Source of the DNA: Luteimonas endophytica
GTDB taxonomy: Bacteria; Pseudomonadota; Gammaproteobacteria; Xanthomonadales; Xanthomonadaceae
Assembly: GCF_029887875.1 (NCBI RefSeq)
Contig: NZ_JARXRM010000045.1
Location: 1-64,000 of the forward strand
Length of the DNA: 64,000 nucleotides
Direction of reading: 5' to 3'
Part shown: positions 24,244-34,095 of the stretch, in pieces
How positions within the stretch are numbered: the stretch's first letter is position 1
Layout of the letters: every line of letters starts with the position of its first letter
Program-made: the position numbers and the translations under genes
Notes under the pieces: model-generated
Databases searched by the model: none
The model's input: the letters and a program-made list of their open reading frames with translations, nothing else
Told to the model about the DNA's origin: nothing

Positions 24244-25647
24244 TCAGCGCACCAGCCTGCGGATCAGCCGGTCGATGCGGGCGTAGGGCGGCTTGAGCAG
24301 ATCGCTGGCGGCCAGGCGGCGCTGCCAGAGGATCGGCAGGGCCTTGCTCATCGCGTCGAAGCCGGCGCGGCCGTGGTAGGCGCCCATGCCGCTGGCGCCG
24401 ATGCCGCCGAACGGCAACGCGCCCGCGCCGAAGTGCAGCAGGGTGTCGTTGACGGTGACGCCCCCGGCCAGGATCCCGTCGAGGATGCGCTCGACGCTGT
24501 CCCGGTCGCGGCTGAAGGGGTACAGCGCCAGCGGACGGTCGCGGGCGGCGACGAAGGCGATCGCCTCGTCCAGGGTCGCGTAGCCGCGCACCGGCAGGAT
24601 CGGGCCGAAGATCTCCTCCTGCATCAGCGGCGCGTCGTCGGGCGGATCGAGCACCACGGTCGGCGCCAGCGCGCGTTCGCCGTCGATCTCCGCCAGGGTC
24701 ACGGTGGCCAGCCCGCGCCGCGCCGCATCGTCGAGATACCCCTGCAGCCGGTCGGCGTGCGCCGGGCTGACGATGCGGGTGTAGTCGGCGGCCGCGCCCG
24801 CGCCGGCATAGCGCGCGCGCGCCTCGCGCCGCAGCGCCTCGACCAGGGCATCGCGCCGCGCCGCGTCCACCAGCACGTAGTCCGGGGCGATGCAGGTCTG
24901 GCCGCCGTTGAACCACTTGCCGGTGGCCAGCCGCGCCGCGGCCTGCTCCAGCGGGAAGTCCGCGCAGACGATCGCCGGGGATTTGCCGCCGAGTTCGAGG
25001 GTGAGCGGGGTGAGGTTGGCGGCGGCCGCCGCCATCACCTTGCGCCCGACCGCGGTGGAACCGGTGAACACCAGGTGGTCGAAGGGCAGCGCCGCGAACG
25101 CGGCGCCGGTGTCGCTGCCGCCCTGCGCCACCGCCACGCGGTCGGGCGGGAACGCCTCGGCCAGCAGCTCGCGCAGCAAGCCGGTGGTGCGCGGGGTCAG
25201 TTCCGAGGGCTTGAGGTAGACGTGGTTGCCGGCGGCGATCGCGGTGGCCAGCGGGATCAGCGCCAGGTTCACCGGGTAGTTCCACGGCGAGATCACGCCG
25301 ACCACGCCCACCGGCTCCATCCGCACTTCGGCCCGCGCCGGCCACAGCCGCCAGCCCGCGCCGACCCGGCGCGGCTTCATCCAGCGCCCCAGGTGGCCGC
25401 GCAGGCGGTCGATCTCGGACAGCACCGTCAGGCCGTCGGCGATCAGCGATTCGTGGGTCGAGCGGTGGCCGAAATCCGCCGAGATCGCGGCGGCCATCGC
25501 GTCGAGGCGGTCCTTGAGCGCGGTGCGCAGCCGCGCCAGGTCGTCGCCGCGCTGGGTCCGGTCCGGCTTGCGCGCGCGCCACGCCGCGCGCAGCCGCGCC
25601 AGGGTGGGCTGGAGTTCCTCGACCGGCGTGTCCGGGTGGGTCGGCAT
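24244..25647 (-). CDS. Aldehyde dehydrogenase (coniferyl-aldehyde-dehydrogenase-like)
   Basis: The 467-residue NAD(P)-dependent enzyme oxidises aldehydes to acids. Motifs seen are SPWNYPVNLALIPLATAIAA, FTGSTAVGRKVM, the LTLELGGKSPAIV glutamate motif, and the catalytic cysteine in KWFNGGQTCIAPDYV; EEIFGPILPV follows. The absence of a long N-terminus and the C-terminal YHGRAGFDAMSK segment place it near the CalB/ALDH3-like group, whose members act on coniferyl or long-chain aldehydes. The start at MPTHPDTPVEE is chosen over an upstream ATG that would begin in a REP-like repeat. Substrate not determined. Confidence 0.88.
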   Translation of the reverse strand: MPTHPDTPVEELQPTLARLRAAWRARKPDRTQRGDDLARLRTALKDRLDAMAAAISADFGHRSTHESLIADGLTVLSEIDRLRGHLGRWMKPRRVGAGWRLWPARAEVRMEPVGVVGVISPWNYPVNLALIPLATAIAAGNHVYLKPSELTPRTTGLLRELLAEAFPPDRVAVAQGGSDTGAAFAALPFDHLVFTGSTAVGRKVMAAAAANLTPLTLELGGKSPAIVCADFPLEQAAARLATGKWFNGGQTCIAPDYVLVDAARRDALVEALRREARARYAGAGAAADYTRIVSPAHADRLQGYLDDAARRGLATVTLAEIDGERALAPTVVLDPPDDAPLMQEEIFGPILPVRGYATLDEAIAFVAARDRPLALYPFSRDRDSVERILDGILAGGVTVNDTLLHFGAGALPFGGIGASGMGAYHGRAGFDAMSKALPILWQRRLAASDLLKPPYARIDRLIRRLVR

Positions 25648-25699
25648 GGCGGCAGTGTAGCCGCGGCGCAGCCGGTGGCGCAGGCGTGGAACGGCCGCC

Positions 25700-25731
25700 C
25701 CCGTAGGCGCGTGCCATGCACGCGAAAGCCT
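25700..25731. repeat. REP-like intergenic element
   Basis: CCCGTAGGCGCGTGCCATGC followed by ACGCGAAAGCC lies between the divergent dehydrogenase and carbonic-anhydrase genes. It is followed by CACCGCCCACCCGGCCGGAG, the arm also seen with other copies. Confidence 0.7.
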
Positions 25732-25871
25732 GCGGGTCGTACCGGGCGTCACCGCCCACCCGGCCGGAGATGCCGGCGGTCTTCGGGGAACCGCGCGGCG
25801 GCGGTGTGCCGGGGGCGGGCCGGGGATGCCGGTCCGGTAAGCTGGGGCGGTCCCGCAGCGTGCATGCCCAT

Positions 25872-26417
25872 ATGAACCTCCGCCCCTACCGCGACAGGCG
25901 CCCGGAACTCGGCGAACGGGTCTACGTCGATCCCGCCGCCACCGTGATCGGCGAGGTCGCGCTCGGCGACGACGTCTCGGTGTGGCCGCTCACGGTGATC
26001 CGCGGCGACGTCAACTTCGTGCGGATCGGCGCGCGCAGCAATGTCCAGGACGGCTGCGTGATCCACGTCAGCCACGACGGCCCGCACGCCAGGCTGGGCG
26101 GTTTCGCCACGGTGATCGGCGAGGACGTCACCATCGGCCACAAGGCGGTGATCCACGCCTGCCGGATCGGCGATGCGGCGCTGATCGGGATGGGCGCGAT
26201 CGTGCTCGACGGCGCGGTGGTGGAGCGGCACGGCTTCGTCGGCGCCGGGGCGCTGGTGCCGCCCGGCAAGACCGTCGGCGAGGGCGAACTGTGGGTGGGC
26301 AATCCGGCGCGCCGGCTGCGCACGCTCAGCGACGCCGAAATCGAGGGCCTGCACTACAGCGCGGCCCACTACGTGCGGCTCAAGGACGAGTACCTGGCCG
26401 GCTTCGCCGGCGCCTGA
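25872..26417 (+). CDS. Gamma-class carbonic anhydrase family protein
   Basis: The 181-residue protein folds as a left-handed beta helix from hexapeptide repeats (VIGEVALGDDVSVWPLTVIR onwards) and forms a trimer. The zinc-ligand histidines fit the pattern NVQDGCVIHVSHDG and DVTIGHKAVIHAC, and the RGDVNFVRIG and GMGAIVLDGA segments are typical of the YrdA/CaiE-like group. Many of these proteins have weak or no measured carbonic-anhydrase activity, so the reaction (CO2 hydration) is a family inference. It stands alone on the plus strand with repeats on both sides. Confidence 0.9.
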   Translation: MNLRPYRDRRPELGERVYVDPAATVIGEVALGDDVSVWPLTVIRGDVNFVRIGARSNVQDGCVIHVSHDGPHARLGGFATVIGEDVTIGHKAVIHACRIGDAALIGMGAIVLDGAVVERHGFVGAGALVPPGKTVGEGELWVGNPARRLRTLSDAEIEGLHYSAAHYVRLKDEYLAGFAGA

Positions 26418-26469
26418 CCACCCGGACCGGTCGGCATCCAGGCGTGCGCAGGAGCCGGCACAGGCGGTT

Positions 26470-26610
26470 CCGGCCGGGTCGGTCGCCAGGGCCGGGAGAG
26501 GCTCCGGCCGGGTCGGCCGCGCAGGCCGGGGGGAGGCTTCTGTCGGGTTGGCGGTGATGCCGGGGGTCGGCCACCGCGCCGGCTTTCGCGTGCATGGCAC
26601 GCTCCTGCGG
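26470..26610. repeat. Tandem ~34-bp repeats leading into a REP-like element
   Basis: Three degenerate tandem units begin near 26470, 26504 and 26540, each of the form (C)CGG(C/T)CGGGT(C/T)GG...GCCGG(G)...GAGGCT. The last unit passes into TTTCGCGTGCATGGCACGCT with CCTGCGG (26582-26610), the same core as at 7008 and, inverted, at 4877. This shows how the single-copy flanking arms of the other elements relate to one another. Confidence 0.65.
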
Positions 26611-26670
26611 GGGGGTGAGAGCGCCCGCGCGCGCTTCGGGTCGGGCCTGTGGCCGATCCTGCGCGATCGG

Positions 26671-26925
26671 TCAGGGAAGCGTGGCCGCCTCCAGCTCCGC
26701 CAGCATCGCCAATGCCTCGCCGCGGCTGCCGCCGCACATCGGCTGCGACGGGCGCAGCGAGGCGCAGAACGCCGGCCGTTCCGGGCGGCCGAACAGCCGG
26801 CAGCGGTAGCCGTCGTCCAGCTGCACGCAGGGGATGCCCGCCGGCTTGCCGTGCGGCATGCCGGGGATCGGCGAGGTGATCGACGGCGCGATGCAGCAGG
26901 CGCCGCAGCCGGCGCGGCAGTCCAT
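26671..26925 (-). CDS. YkgJ-family cysteine-cluster protein
   Basis: The 84-residue protein has the conserved cysteine pattern of the zinc- or iron-chelating YkgJ family: MDCRAGCGACC at the start, CVQLDDGYRCRLF and FC..L.PS..MC later. The metal and reaction are not known. It begins 8 bases after the aroE stop on the same strand, so the two are translated from one message. This pairing of a small cysteine-cluster gene behind aroE gives no clear functional link. Confidence 0.88.
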   Translation of the reverse strand: MDCRAGCGACCIAPSITSPIPGMPHGKPAGIPCVQLDDGYRCRLFGRPERPAFCASLRPSQPMCGGSRGEALAMLAELEAATLP

Positions 26926-26933
26926 CGGCCGGC

Positions 26934-27797
26934 TCAGTCCGCGGTGACCAGCGCCGCGTAGCGCTCGCGCAGGGCGGCGTAGACCTCGTCGGTGGATGGG
27001 CGGCGGCCGTGCCAGAGGCGGAAGCTCTCCGCCGCCTGTTCCACCAGCATGCCCAGCCCGTCGATGGCGTCGCGCACGCCGGCGGCGCGGGCCCAGGCCA
27101 GGAACGGGATCGCCACCTCGCCGTAGTTGAGGTCCACCGCGGCGGCGCGGGTGCCGACCAGCGACATCGGCAGCGCCGGCAGCCCGGCGTCGCGGGGTGC
27201 CGAGGTGGCGTGGACGATCAGGTCGAACTCGCCGAGGGTGCCGAGGTCGGCGAAGTAGCGCGGGTGTACGCGTCCCGGCTCGCCCAGCGCATCGGCCAGG
27301 GCGTCGGCGCGCTCGGGGGTGCGGTTGACCACGAACAGCTCGCCGATGCCGGCCTCGAGCAGCGCCGGCGCCACGCCGCGCGCGGCGCCGCCGGCGCCGA
27401 TCATCAGGGTGCGGCGCTCGCGCAGGTCGAGCCCGTGGCGCCCGGTGAGGTCGCGCACCAGCCCGCGGCCGTCGGTGTTCTCGCCGTGCCAGCCGCCGTT
27501 GCTGCGCACCAGGGTGTTGACCGCGCCGCTGCGGCGCGCGCCGTCGCCGAGGCTGCCGCACAGCGCCGCGGCCTGCTGCTTCAGCGGCAGGGTGACGTTG
27601 GCGCCGGCGCCGCCGGCGGCGGCGAAACGCGCGAGCGCGTCGGGAAAGGTTTCGGCGGTCGCGTCGATCGCGGTGTACTCGAGTGCGATCGACTGCTCGC
27701 GCGCGAACGCGGCGTGGATCCGCGGCGACAGCGAATGCGCGACCGGGTGGCCGAAGACGGCGAACCGGAGGGGAGTAGCGGGATCGTTCTGGTTCAT
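26934..27797 (-). CDS. aroE: Shikimate dehydrogenase
   Basis: The 287-residue NADPH-dependent enzyme reduces 3-dehydroshikimate to shikimate on the way to chorismate. It has [17 protein letters not shown], the catalytic lysine region [11 protein letters not shown], and the nucleotide fold [20 protein letters not shown] with the NRTPERAD loop. The start at [12 protein letters not shown] is preferred to an upstream ATG in low-complexity sequence. Chorismate is the precursor of the hydroxybenzoate starter of the aryl-polyene pigment, so this housekeeping gene sits close to one of its consumers. It is followed by the ykgJ-like gene. Confidence 0.95.
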   Translation of the reverse strand: MNQNDPATPLRFAVFGHPVAHSLSPRIHAAFAREQSIALEYTAIDATAETFPDALARFAAAGGAGANVTLPLKQQAAALCGSLGDGARRSGAVNTLVRSNGGWHGENTDGRGLVRDLTGRHGLDLRERRTLMIGAGGAARGVAPALLEAGIGELFVVNRTPERADALADALGEPGRVHPRYFADLGTLGEFDLIVHATSAPRDAGLPALPMSLVGTRAAAVDLNYGEVAIPFLAWARAAGVRDAIDGLGMLVEQAAESFRLWHGRRPSTDEVYAALRERYAALVTAD

Positions 27798-27864
27798 CGG
27801 ACTGCTCGTCGCTCGGGCTGCGGCCAGTCTAACCCGCACCGGGAGCAACGAGCCGGCGGCGCCG

Positions 27865-28917
<1,053 letters not shown>

Positions 28918-29286
28918 TCAGTCCTGCGGAGCTGGCGCGGACGCCTGCTGCGCCCGTCGCGCCCTGCGGCGCTCGCCGATCGCCTGCCAGTCCTGCGGGG
29001 CCCACTGCCTGAGGGTGTAGGTCATCACGCCACGCTCGATCACCGGATCGGCATCGAGCATCGCCCGGGCCTGGCGCTCGTCCGCGGCATGGATCACCGC
29101 GGCGCCGCCGTCGGCGTCGGCGAAGCCCCCGGCTTCCCGCAGCACCCCCTGCTCGTACAGGTCCAGCATGTAGCTCCCGTGTTCCTGCAGGGGCTGCTCG
29201 CGGGTCGGCTTGCCGGGCTCCCACGCCGGGCCCGGTCCGTAGATCACCAGAAACAGCAGGCTTGCCATGCCGATCGTCGACATCAT
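28918..29286 (-). CDS. YciI-like protein
   Basis: The 122-residue protein belongs to the YCII-related dimeric alpha-beta barrel family. A short hydrophobic N-terminus (MMSTIGMASLLFLVIYG) precedes the family core with HGSYMLDLYEQGVLREAGGF, GGAAVIHAADERQARAMLDADP and the GVMTYTLRQW ending. Family members are small proteins of unknown reaction with a conserved His-Asp pair. The hydrophobic start is longer than usual and may be a membrane anchor or signal. No operon partner is evident. Confidence 0.82.
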   Translation of the reverse strand: MMSTIGMASLLFLVIYGPGPAWEPGKPTREQPLQEHGSYMLDLYEQGVLREAGGFADADGGAAVIHAADERQARAMLDADPVIERGVMTYTLRQWAPQDWQAIGERRRARRAQQASAPAPQD

Positions 29287-29515
29287 GGGAGGGCTCTCCT
29301 TTGGGGAAACGAGCGCAGGAAACGGCCGCCGCTGCAGGCGCCGCGCCGGCGCAAGACCGGCCGGCAGGGCGCCGGCGAAGTGGCGATGAGCCGTTGCCGC
29401 CCGGGCACGCTAGGCTCGCGCGCATTCCTGCGCAACGTGCGCCGTCCGTTCGCCCCGCGACCGGCGACGTTCGTCCCGCGGAAATGGCCCGGCGGCCACG
29501 ACCGGCGGAGCCGCG

Positions 29516-30127
29516 TCACTGCACCGGGGCGACGACGGCGCATGCGGGGTCCCAGGCGTACTCCATGTAGGCGGCCGTGCGCTGCGCCACCGGTTCCCCC
29601 AGCAGCCGCGAGACCACGTGGAGCGCTCCATCGATCCCGGCGCTGATCCCGCCGGTGGTGACGATCCTGCCGGCATCGACGACGCGTGCGTCGCGGCGCA
29701 GGAGAGCGGCGGGTGCGATCGCCTGCAGCTCGTCGAAGGCCTGGCGGTGGGTGGTGGCCTGGCGACCGTCGAGCAGGCCCAGCGCGCCGACGATGCGCGC
29801 GCCTCCGCAGACCGACAGCACCACCTCGGCCGCGGCGGCCGCCTGCGCGACCCAGGCGCGCAGCGGCGCATGTGCCATCGCCTGGCGCGATCCCCGGCCG
29901 CCGACGACCACCAGCACGTCCGGCGCCGGCATGTCCTCCCAGGTCCAGTTCGCAACCACGGTCATGCCGTTCATCGCGCGCACCGGCGAGCGGTGCTCGG
30001 CGACCAGCCCGACGTCGAAGCCGCGGCCGGCGTTCAACTGCGAGCTGACCGCGAACACTTCGAACGGACCGGCGAAGTCCAGGACCTCGGCGTCCTCGAA
30101 CACCAGGATCGCGACGTTCCGCTTCAC
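29516..30127 (-). CDS. DJ-1/PfpI-family protein (isonitrile-hydratase-like)
   Basis: The 203-residue protein has the DJ-1/PfpI class I glutamine-amidotransferase-like fold: VAILVFEDAEVLDFAGPFEVF at the start and the nucleophile elbow VVLSVCGGARIVGALGLL with Cys107. Then come TTHRQAFDEL and GRIVTTGGISAGIDGALHV. This combination is typical of the InhA/isonitrile-hydratase and AraC-associated subgroups, here without a DNA-binding domain. The exact reaction (hydratase, glyoxalase or chaperone) cannot be read from the sequence. It stands alone. Confidence 0.85.
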   Translation of the reverse strand: MKRNVAILVFEDAEVLDFAGPFEVFAVSSQLNAGRGFDVGLVAEHRSPVRAMNGMTVVANWTWEDMPAPDVLVVVGGRGSRQAMAHAPLRAWVAQAAAAAEVVLSVCGGARIVGALGLLDGRQATTHRQAFDELQAIAPAALLRRDARVVDAGRIVTTGGISAGIDGALHVVSRLLGEPVAQRTAAYMEYAWDPACAVVAPVQ

Positions 30128-30203
30128 GCGGCGTTCCCGACGGCTGACTCGATGGCGGCGGGCGCGGGCATCGCACCGAGCCTGTCGCCGCCCGCGCGGC
30201 GGA

Positions 30204-30452
30204 TCAGATGATCCCGCCGCCCAGCACCAGCCGGAACACGCCGACCACGATCACGATACCGTTCAGTAGCAGGCCGGTCTTGGCGCGTCCGCGGTTCTGC
30301 GGCGAGGTCAGGGCGATGCCGATCGCGGCGATGATCGCGCCGATCGCGGCGAACGGGATCAGGAACCAGTTGCCCCATCCCAACAGCGGGAACAGCGCGA
30401 CGATCATCCACAGCATCGCCACGATGCCCCAGAGCAGACTGATCAGACCCAT
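30204..30452 (-). CDS. Small membrane protein
   Basis: An 82-residue protein with three hydrophobic segments (about residues 3-20, 27-48 and 60-80) and a short polar loop SPQNRGRAKTG. Glycine and isoleucine are abundant (FAAIGAIIAAIGIAL). It resembles the small DUF4190- or DUF4870-like membrane proteins without a clear match. It lies between the DJ-1 gene and the pigment cluster and is probably independent of both. Confidence 0.68.
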   Translation of the reverse strand: MGLISLLWGIVAMLWMIVALFPLLGWGNWFLIPFAAIGAIIAAIGIALTSPQNRGRAKTGLLLNGIVIVVGVFRLVLGGGII

Positions 30453-30533
30453 GGTGTCTCTCCCGCGTTTGCGTAGACGGCCAGGATAATCCAGAGCGGG
30501 GCCGCGGGGCGTGGAGAACCCGCAGCGGGCGCC

Positions 30534-31532
30534 TCAGCTGTGCACGCCGTCGATCTCCACCGCCAGCTCGCGGCGGCAGATCGCGGCGTGGAGCAGGACC
30601 CGGGGCACGCTGCCGCCGAAGCGCTCGTCGAGCGCGCGCTGCACCAGCGGCAGGTCCTCGCGGTCGCGCACGTAGACCTTGAGCCGGGTGCCGGCGCCGA
30701 AGCGCGCCGGCAGCGACGGGCGCGCCGCGCGCGCCGCGCCCAGCAGCGCGTCGAAATTGGCGAAGGTCTCGTCCAGTTGCGCCTGCAGTTCGCCGGCATG
30801 CTGGGACACGTGGCCGACGATGCTGGCGGTGCCCGACAGCAGCAGCGGCATCGCATGGCCGTCGGCCGGCAGCATCGCGCGGGCGAAACTGGGCGACTGC
30901 GGCCCGTACTGGCGTGGATAGCGGTAGGCGCTGAGCTGGCGCGGATTCTCCAGCGGCGTGCCCGGCGCCCGCGCCGAGAGCCAGTAGATCTGGACCACGC
31001 GGGCATCGTCGCAGCGGCCGATCGCGGTGGCGGCCGGCAGCCGTCCGGTGTCGAACGAGCCCAGGCCGGTGGCGCGGCCCAGGCAGAACTGGCGGTAGCG
31101 CTCGGCATCGCCCTCGCCCTGGGTGATCGCGTCCAGGTAGTTCCAGATCCGCAGCAGGTGCGGGGTGTCGCCCGCCGAGACGAAGCGGGTCAGCGCGGCG
31201 TAGCCGCGGCGTGCCGCCTCGGCGATCCCGCCGGGGCCTTCCTCGACCTCGATCGCGCCGAAACCCAGGTGGCCGTCGCTGGCCCAGGCGATCCCGCCCT
31301 CGCGGCCGCTGCGCACCGGCGCATTGGCGCGCCAGACCTCCAGCGGGGCGCCGCCGTGCGGCTGCAGCGGCACGCGCAGGTAGCGGGGGTCGTCGCCGGC
31401 AGGCGCCGCGCGGCCGAACCCGAGCACCGCCAGCACCTCGTCGCCGAGCAAGGGGTCGGGGCTGTCCGCATCGACGTAGTCGACCTGCAGGCGCGCCGGT
31501 TCCTCGCCGGGCACCGAGAACGGACGGCTCAC
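30534..31532 (-). CDS. xanB2: Chorismatase, XanB2-like hydroxybenzoate synthase
   Basis: The 332-residue enzyme is expected to split chorismate into 3- and/or 4-hydroxybenzoate plus pyruvate, giving the aryl starter of the pigment (and ubiquinone head group). It carries the FkbO/Hyg5-type domain with RFVSAGDTPHLLRIWNYLD and RYRQFCLGRATGLG, and a RidA-like C-terminal half with FARAMLPADG and VLLHAAICRRELAVEIDG. A GTG start overlaps the stop of the halogenase gene (GTGA), so translation is coupled. In aryl-polyene annotation this family is often called pteridine-dependent deoxygenase. It is the last gene of the left-hand pigment block. Confidence 0.88.
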   Translation of the reverse strand: MSRPFSVPGEEPARLQVDYVDADSPDPLLGDEVLAVLGFGRAAPAGDDPRYLRVPLQPHGGAPLEVWRANAPVRSGREGGIAWASDGHLGFGAIEVEEGPGGIAEAARRGYAALTRFVSAGDTPHLLRIWNYLDAITQGEGDAERYRQFCLGRATGLGSFDTGRLPAATAIGRCDDARVVQIYWLSARAPGTPLENPRQLSAYRYPRQYGPQSPSFARAMLPADGHAMPLLLSGTASIVGHVSQHAGELQAQLDETFANFDALLGAARAARPSLPARFGAGTRLKVYVRDREDLPLVQRALDERFGGSVPRVLLHAAICRRELAVEIDGVHS

Positions 31533-32896
31533 GGATTGCCCTCGTGCAGGGTCTCGCCGGAAAAGGCCGCGGCGCTGGCCCGCCGCCGCCGCCACCAGCC
31601 GCGCAGCGCCTGCGGCGCGATGGCGATGGTGTTGAGCGCGTAGACCAGCCGGAAGGCGCGCAACCGCCACAGCACCGCGCGGTTGTCGAAGACGTCGCCG
31701 GCCAGCATCGAGATCACCGCCTGCTCCAGCTGCCAGTCGTTGCGGGGCGCCGAGAAGATCCGCTGCATCACCGGCGTGGTGAAGCGGTAGATGAACCACG
31801 AGAAGCGGCGCAGGCCGCGGTTCAGGCGCTTCTCCATGGCGCGCTGCAGCGCACGTTCGCGGCGGCCGTCGCGCAGGGCGCCGTCGACCAGCTCCGCCGC
31901 ATGCTCGGCGCTGTGCATGCCCAGGTACACGCCGGCCGAGAACACCGGGTCGACGAACGCGTAGGCGTCGCCCGCCATCACCCAGCCCGGACCGGACATG
32001 CGGGTGCATGCGTACGAGTAGTTGCCGGTGGCGTGCACCGGCGCGATGCGCTCGGCGCCCTGCATCCGCTTCCAGACCGAGGGCCGCGCCGCCAGCGTCT
32101 GCATCAGGAACGATTCGTTGTCGCCGCGGCGCTGCTTGAGGTATTCCGGGGAACACACCGCGCCGACGCTCATCTCGTCGCCGGGCAGCGGGATCAGCCA
32201 GTACCAGCCGTGCTCGAAGCGGTCCACGGTGACGTTGCCGGCATCCTCGCCGGGGCGGCGCTCGACGCCGCGGAAATGGCTGAAGATCGCCGCCGACTGG
32301 TGCCTGCGGTTGCGGCGCTTGAGCTTGAGCTTGTTGCCCAGGAAAGTGTCGCGGCCGCTGGCGTCCACCAGGTAGCGCGGCCGAAAGGCGAGCGCGGCGC
32401 CGTCGGCGGCGCGGGCATGCACGGTCGCCGGCCGGCCGTCCGCGCCGAACTCCACCCGCTCGACCCGCACCCGCTCGCGCGCATCCACGCCGCACTCGCG
32501 CGCATGCGCGAACAGCAGCTGGTCGAACTGCGCGCGCCGCACCTGGAAGGCATGGTCGTACTGCGGCGACAGCGCCCGCGAGAAGCGGAACACGTGGGTG
32601 CGCTCGCCGCCGGCCAGCGGGAAGTCGGCCCCGGCCTTGTGCACGCCGATCGCGCGCACCTGCTCCAGCACGCCCAGGCGCTCGAGGATCGGCAGGTTCA
32701 TCGGCAGCAGCGATTCGCCGATATGGAAACGCGGGTGGGCATCCTTCTCCAGCAGCACGACGCGCCAGCCGCGGCGGGCCAGCAGCGCCGCGGCGGTGCT
32801 GCCCGCCGGGCCGCCGCCGATCACCACCACGTCGACCCCGCCGGTGCCGGTGCCGGCGCCAGCGGCGGTGCCGTCGGGAAGGTTCGCGTTCGCCAT
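31529..32896 (-). CDS. FAD-dependent halogenase of the xanthomonadin cluster
   Basis: The 455-residue flavoprotein has the dinucleotide motif VVVIGGGPAGSTAAALLARR, the RFHIGESLLPMNLP motif of phenol/ACP-type halogenases, a K-x-G-x-x-F lysine (Lys87 in HKAGADF) that lines up with the catalytic lysine of flavin halogenases, and a WYWLIP motif. Xanthomonadins carry bromine on the aryl-polyene, so this enzyme is a candidate for that step. The C-terminal 100 residues (RFSWFIYRFTTPVMQRIF) are helical and typical of the cluster's version. An alternative ATG lies nine codons upstream. It is divergent from the ACP gene and couples to xanB2 downstream. Confidence 0.86.
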   Translation of the reverse strand: MANANLPDGTAAGAGTGTGGVDVVVIGGGPAGSTAAALLARRGWRVVLLEKDAHPRFHIGESLLPMNLPILERLGVLEQVRAIGVHKAGADFPLAGGERTHVFRFSRALSPQYDHAFQVRRAQFDQLLFAHARECGVDARERVRVERVEFGADGRPATVHARAADGAALAFRPRYLVDASGRDTFLGNKLKLKRRNRRHQSAAIFSHFRGVERRPGEDAGNVTVDRFEHGWYWLIPLPGDEMSVGAVCSPEYLKQRRGDNESFLMQTLAARPSVWKRMQGAERIAPVHATGNYSYACTRMSGPGWVMAGDAYAFVDPVFSAGVYLGMHSAEHAAELVDGALRDGRRERALQRAMEKRLNRGLRRFSWFIYRFTTPVMQRIFSAPRNDWQLEQAVISMLAGDVFDNRAVLWRLRAFRLVYALNTIAIAPQALRGWWRRRRASAAAFSGETLHEGNP

Positions 32897-33006
32897 CTCG
32901 CCGTGACCGCCGGCCCATGCCATGATTCGGGGCGCGCATCATAGCGCGGGCCCGGCGAACGCCGGAGCGGCCCGCCGCGCCGCCATTCACCCAGACGGAA
33001 CCGAGC

Positions 33007-33276
33007 ATGCCCACCCAAACGCCCGCCGAACGCGAACTGGCCGAACTCCTGGTCGAAAGCCTGAACCTGGAGGACGTCGAGGCCTCGCAGATCGATCCGG
33101 AGGCGGCGCTGTTCAACACCGGGCTGGGGCTGGACTCGATCGACGCGCTGGAGCTGGCGCTGGCGATCAGCAAGCGCTACGGCTTCCAGCTGCGCTCGGA
33201 CAACGAGGAGAACCTGCGGATCTTCGCCTCGCTGCGCGCGCTCTCCGCGCACGTCGAGCAGCAACGGACGACGTGA
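33007..33276 (+). CDS. xanC: Acyl carrier protein, XanC-like
   Basis: The 89-residue carrier protein holds the growing polyene chain on phosphopantetheine attached to Ser44 in GLGLDSIDALELALAI. It is the only ACP seen in the window and heads the plus-strand pigment block, with an A-rich leader and a short intergenic control region shared with the divergent halogenase gene. The transferase gene at 10.1 kb is the probable activator. Length and motif are normal for type II ACPs. Confidence 0.93.
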   Translation: MPTQTPAERELAELLVESLNLEDVEASQIDPEAALFNTGLGLDSIDALELALAISKRYGFQLRSDNEENLRIFASLRALSAHVEQQRTT

Positions 33277-33370
33277 GCCGCATGCCCCGCGGCCGGCGCG
33301 GCCCGGGCGGAACCGGTGCTGCAGCCACTCCGCCGCGCTCGCCGGGTGCCGCGACGCCGGGGGACCGCGG

Positions 33371-34054
33371 ATGCTGCTGATCCTCGAGATCGTCCTGGCC
33401 CTGGGCTACGCGTTGCTCGCCCACCTGGCCAGCGCGTTCGACAGCGAGCCGCTGGCGCTGGGCGCGCTGGTGGTGCTGGTGCTGCTGGTGCTGGCGGCGC
33501 CGCTGGCGGCGCGGCGCATCGGCGCGTGGCTGGCGCTGCCGCTGCTGCTGGCCGGGGCGTGGGCGCTGTTCCGCGCTGGCCACGCGCCACTGCCGCTGCT
33601 GCTGGTGCCGGTGGCCTTCATCGGCCTGATCGCCTGGGTGTTCGGCCGCACCCTGCGGCCGGGGCGTGCGCCGCTGATCGCGCGGATCGTCGCGGCGCTG
33701 GACCGGGTCGAGCCGGCGCAGCTGCCGGCCGACCTGCGCGCCTACACGCGCGGCCTGACCGCGGCCTGGGCGCTGCTGCTCTGCGCGCTGGCGCTGGTCA
33801 ACCTGGGCCTGGCGATGATCGCCACGCCGGACGGGCTGCTGGCGGGCCTCGGCGTGCAGCCGCCCTGGACCATCACCCGCACCCAGTGGTCGTGGTTCGC
33901 CAACCTGTTCAACTACGGCATCGTCGGCGGCTTCTTCTTCGGCGAGTACCTGCTGCGCAAGCGGCGTTTTCCGGGCCGCTACCGCAGCTTCGTCCAGTTC
34001 CTGCGCCATCTGGGCGGCCTCGGCGCCGGCTTCTGGCGCGACCTGATGCGCTGA
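33371..34054 (+). CDS. Pigment-cluster integral membrane protein, XanD-like
   Basis: The 227-residue protein has at least six hydrophobic segments (LLILEIVLALGYALLAHLAS, LVVLVLLVLAAPL, LLLAGAWALF, LLLVPVAFIGLIAWVF, AWALLLCALALVNLGLAMIA and NYGIVGGFFFGEYLL) with a polar loop, DRVEPAQLPADLRAYTRG, between them. This is the COG4648-type membrane protein regularly found beside the ACP in aryl-polyene clusters; its biochemical role is not known. It follows the ACP gene by about 95 bases on the same strand. Confidence 0.85.
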   Translation: MLLILEIVLALGYALLAHLASAFDSEPLALGALVVLVLLVLAAPLAARRIGAWLALPLLLAGAWALFRAGHAPLPLLLVPVAFIGLIAWVFGRTLRPGRAPLIARIVAALDRVEPAQLPADLRAYTRGLTAAWALLLCALALVNLGLAMIATPDGLLAGLGVQPPWTITRTQWSWFANLFNYGIVGGFFFGEYLLRKRRFPGRYRSFVQFLRHLGGLGAGFWRDLMR

Positions 34055-34095
34055 ATGCGGGCCGGGCAACCGCCGCGGCGCGCTATGCTTGCGCG

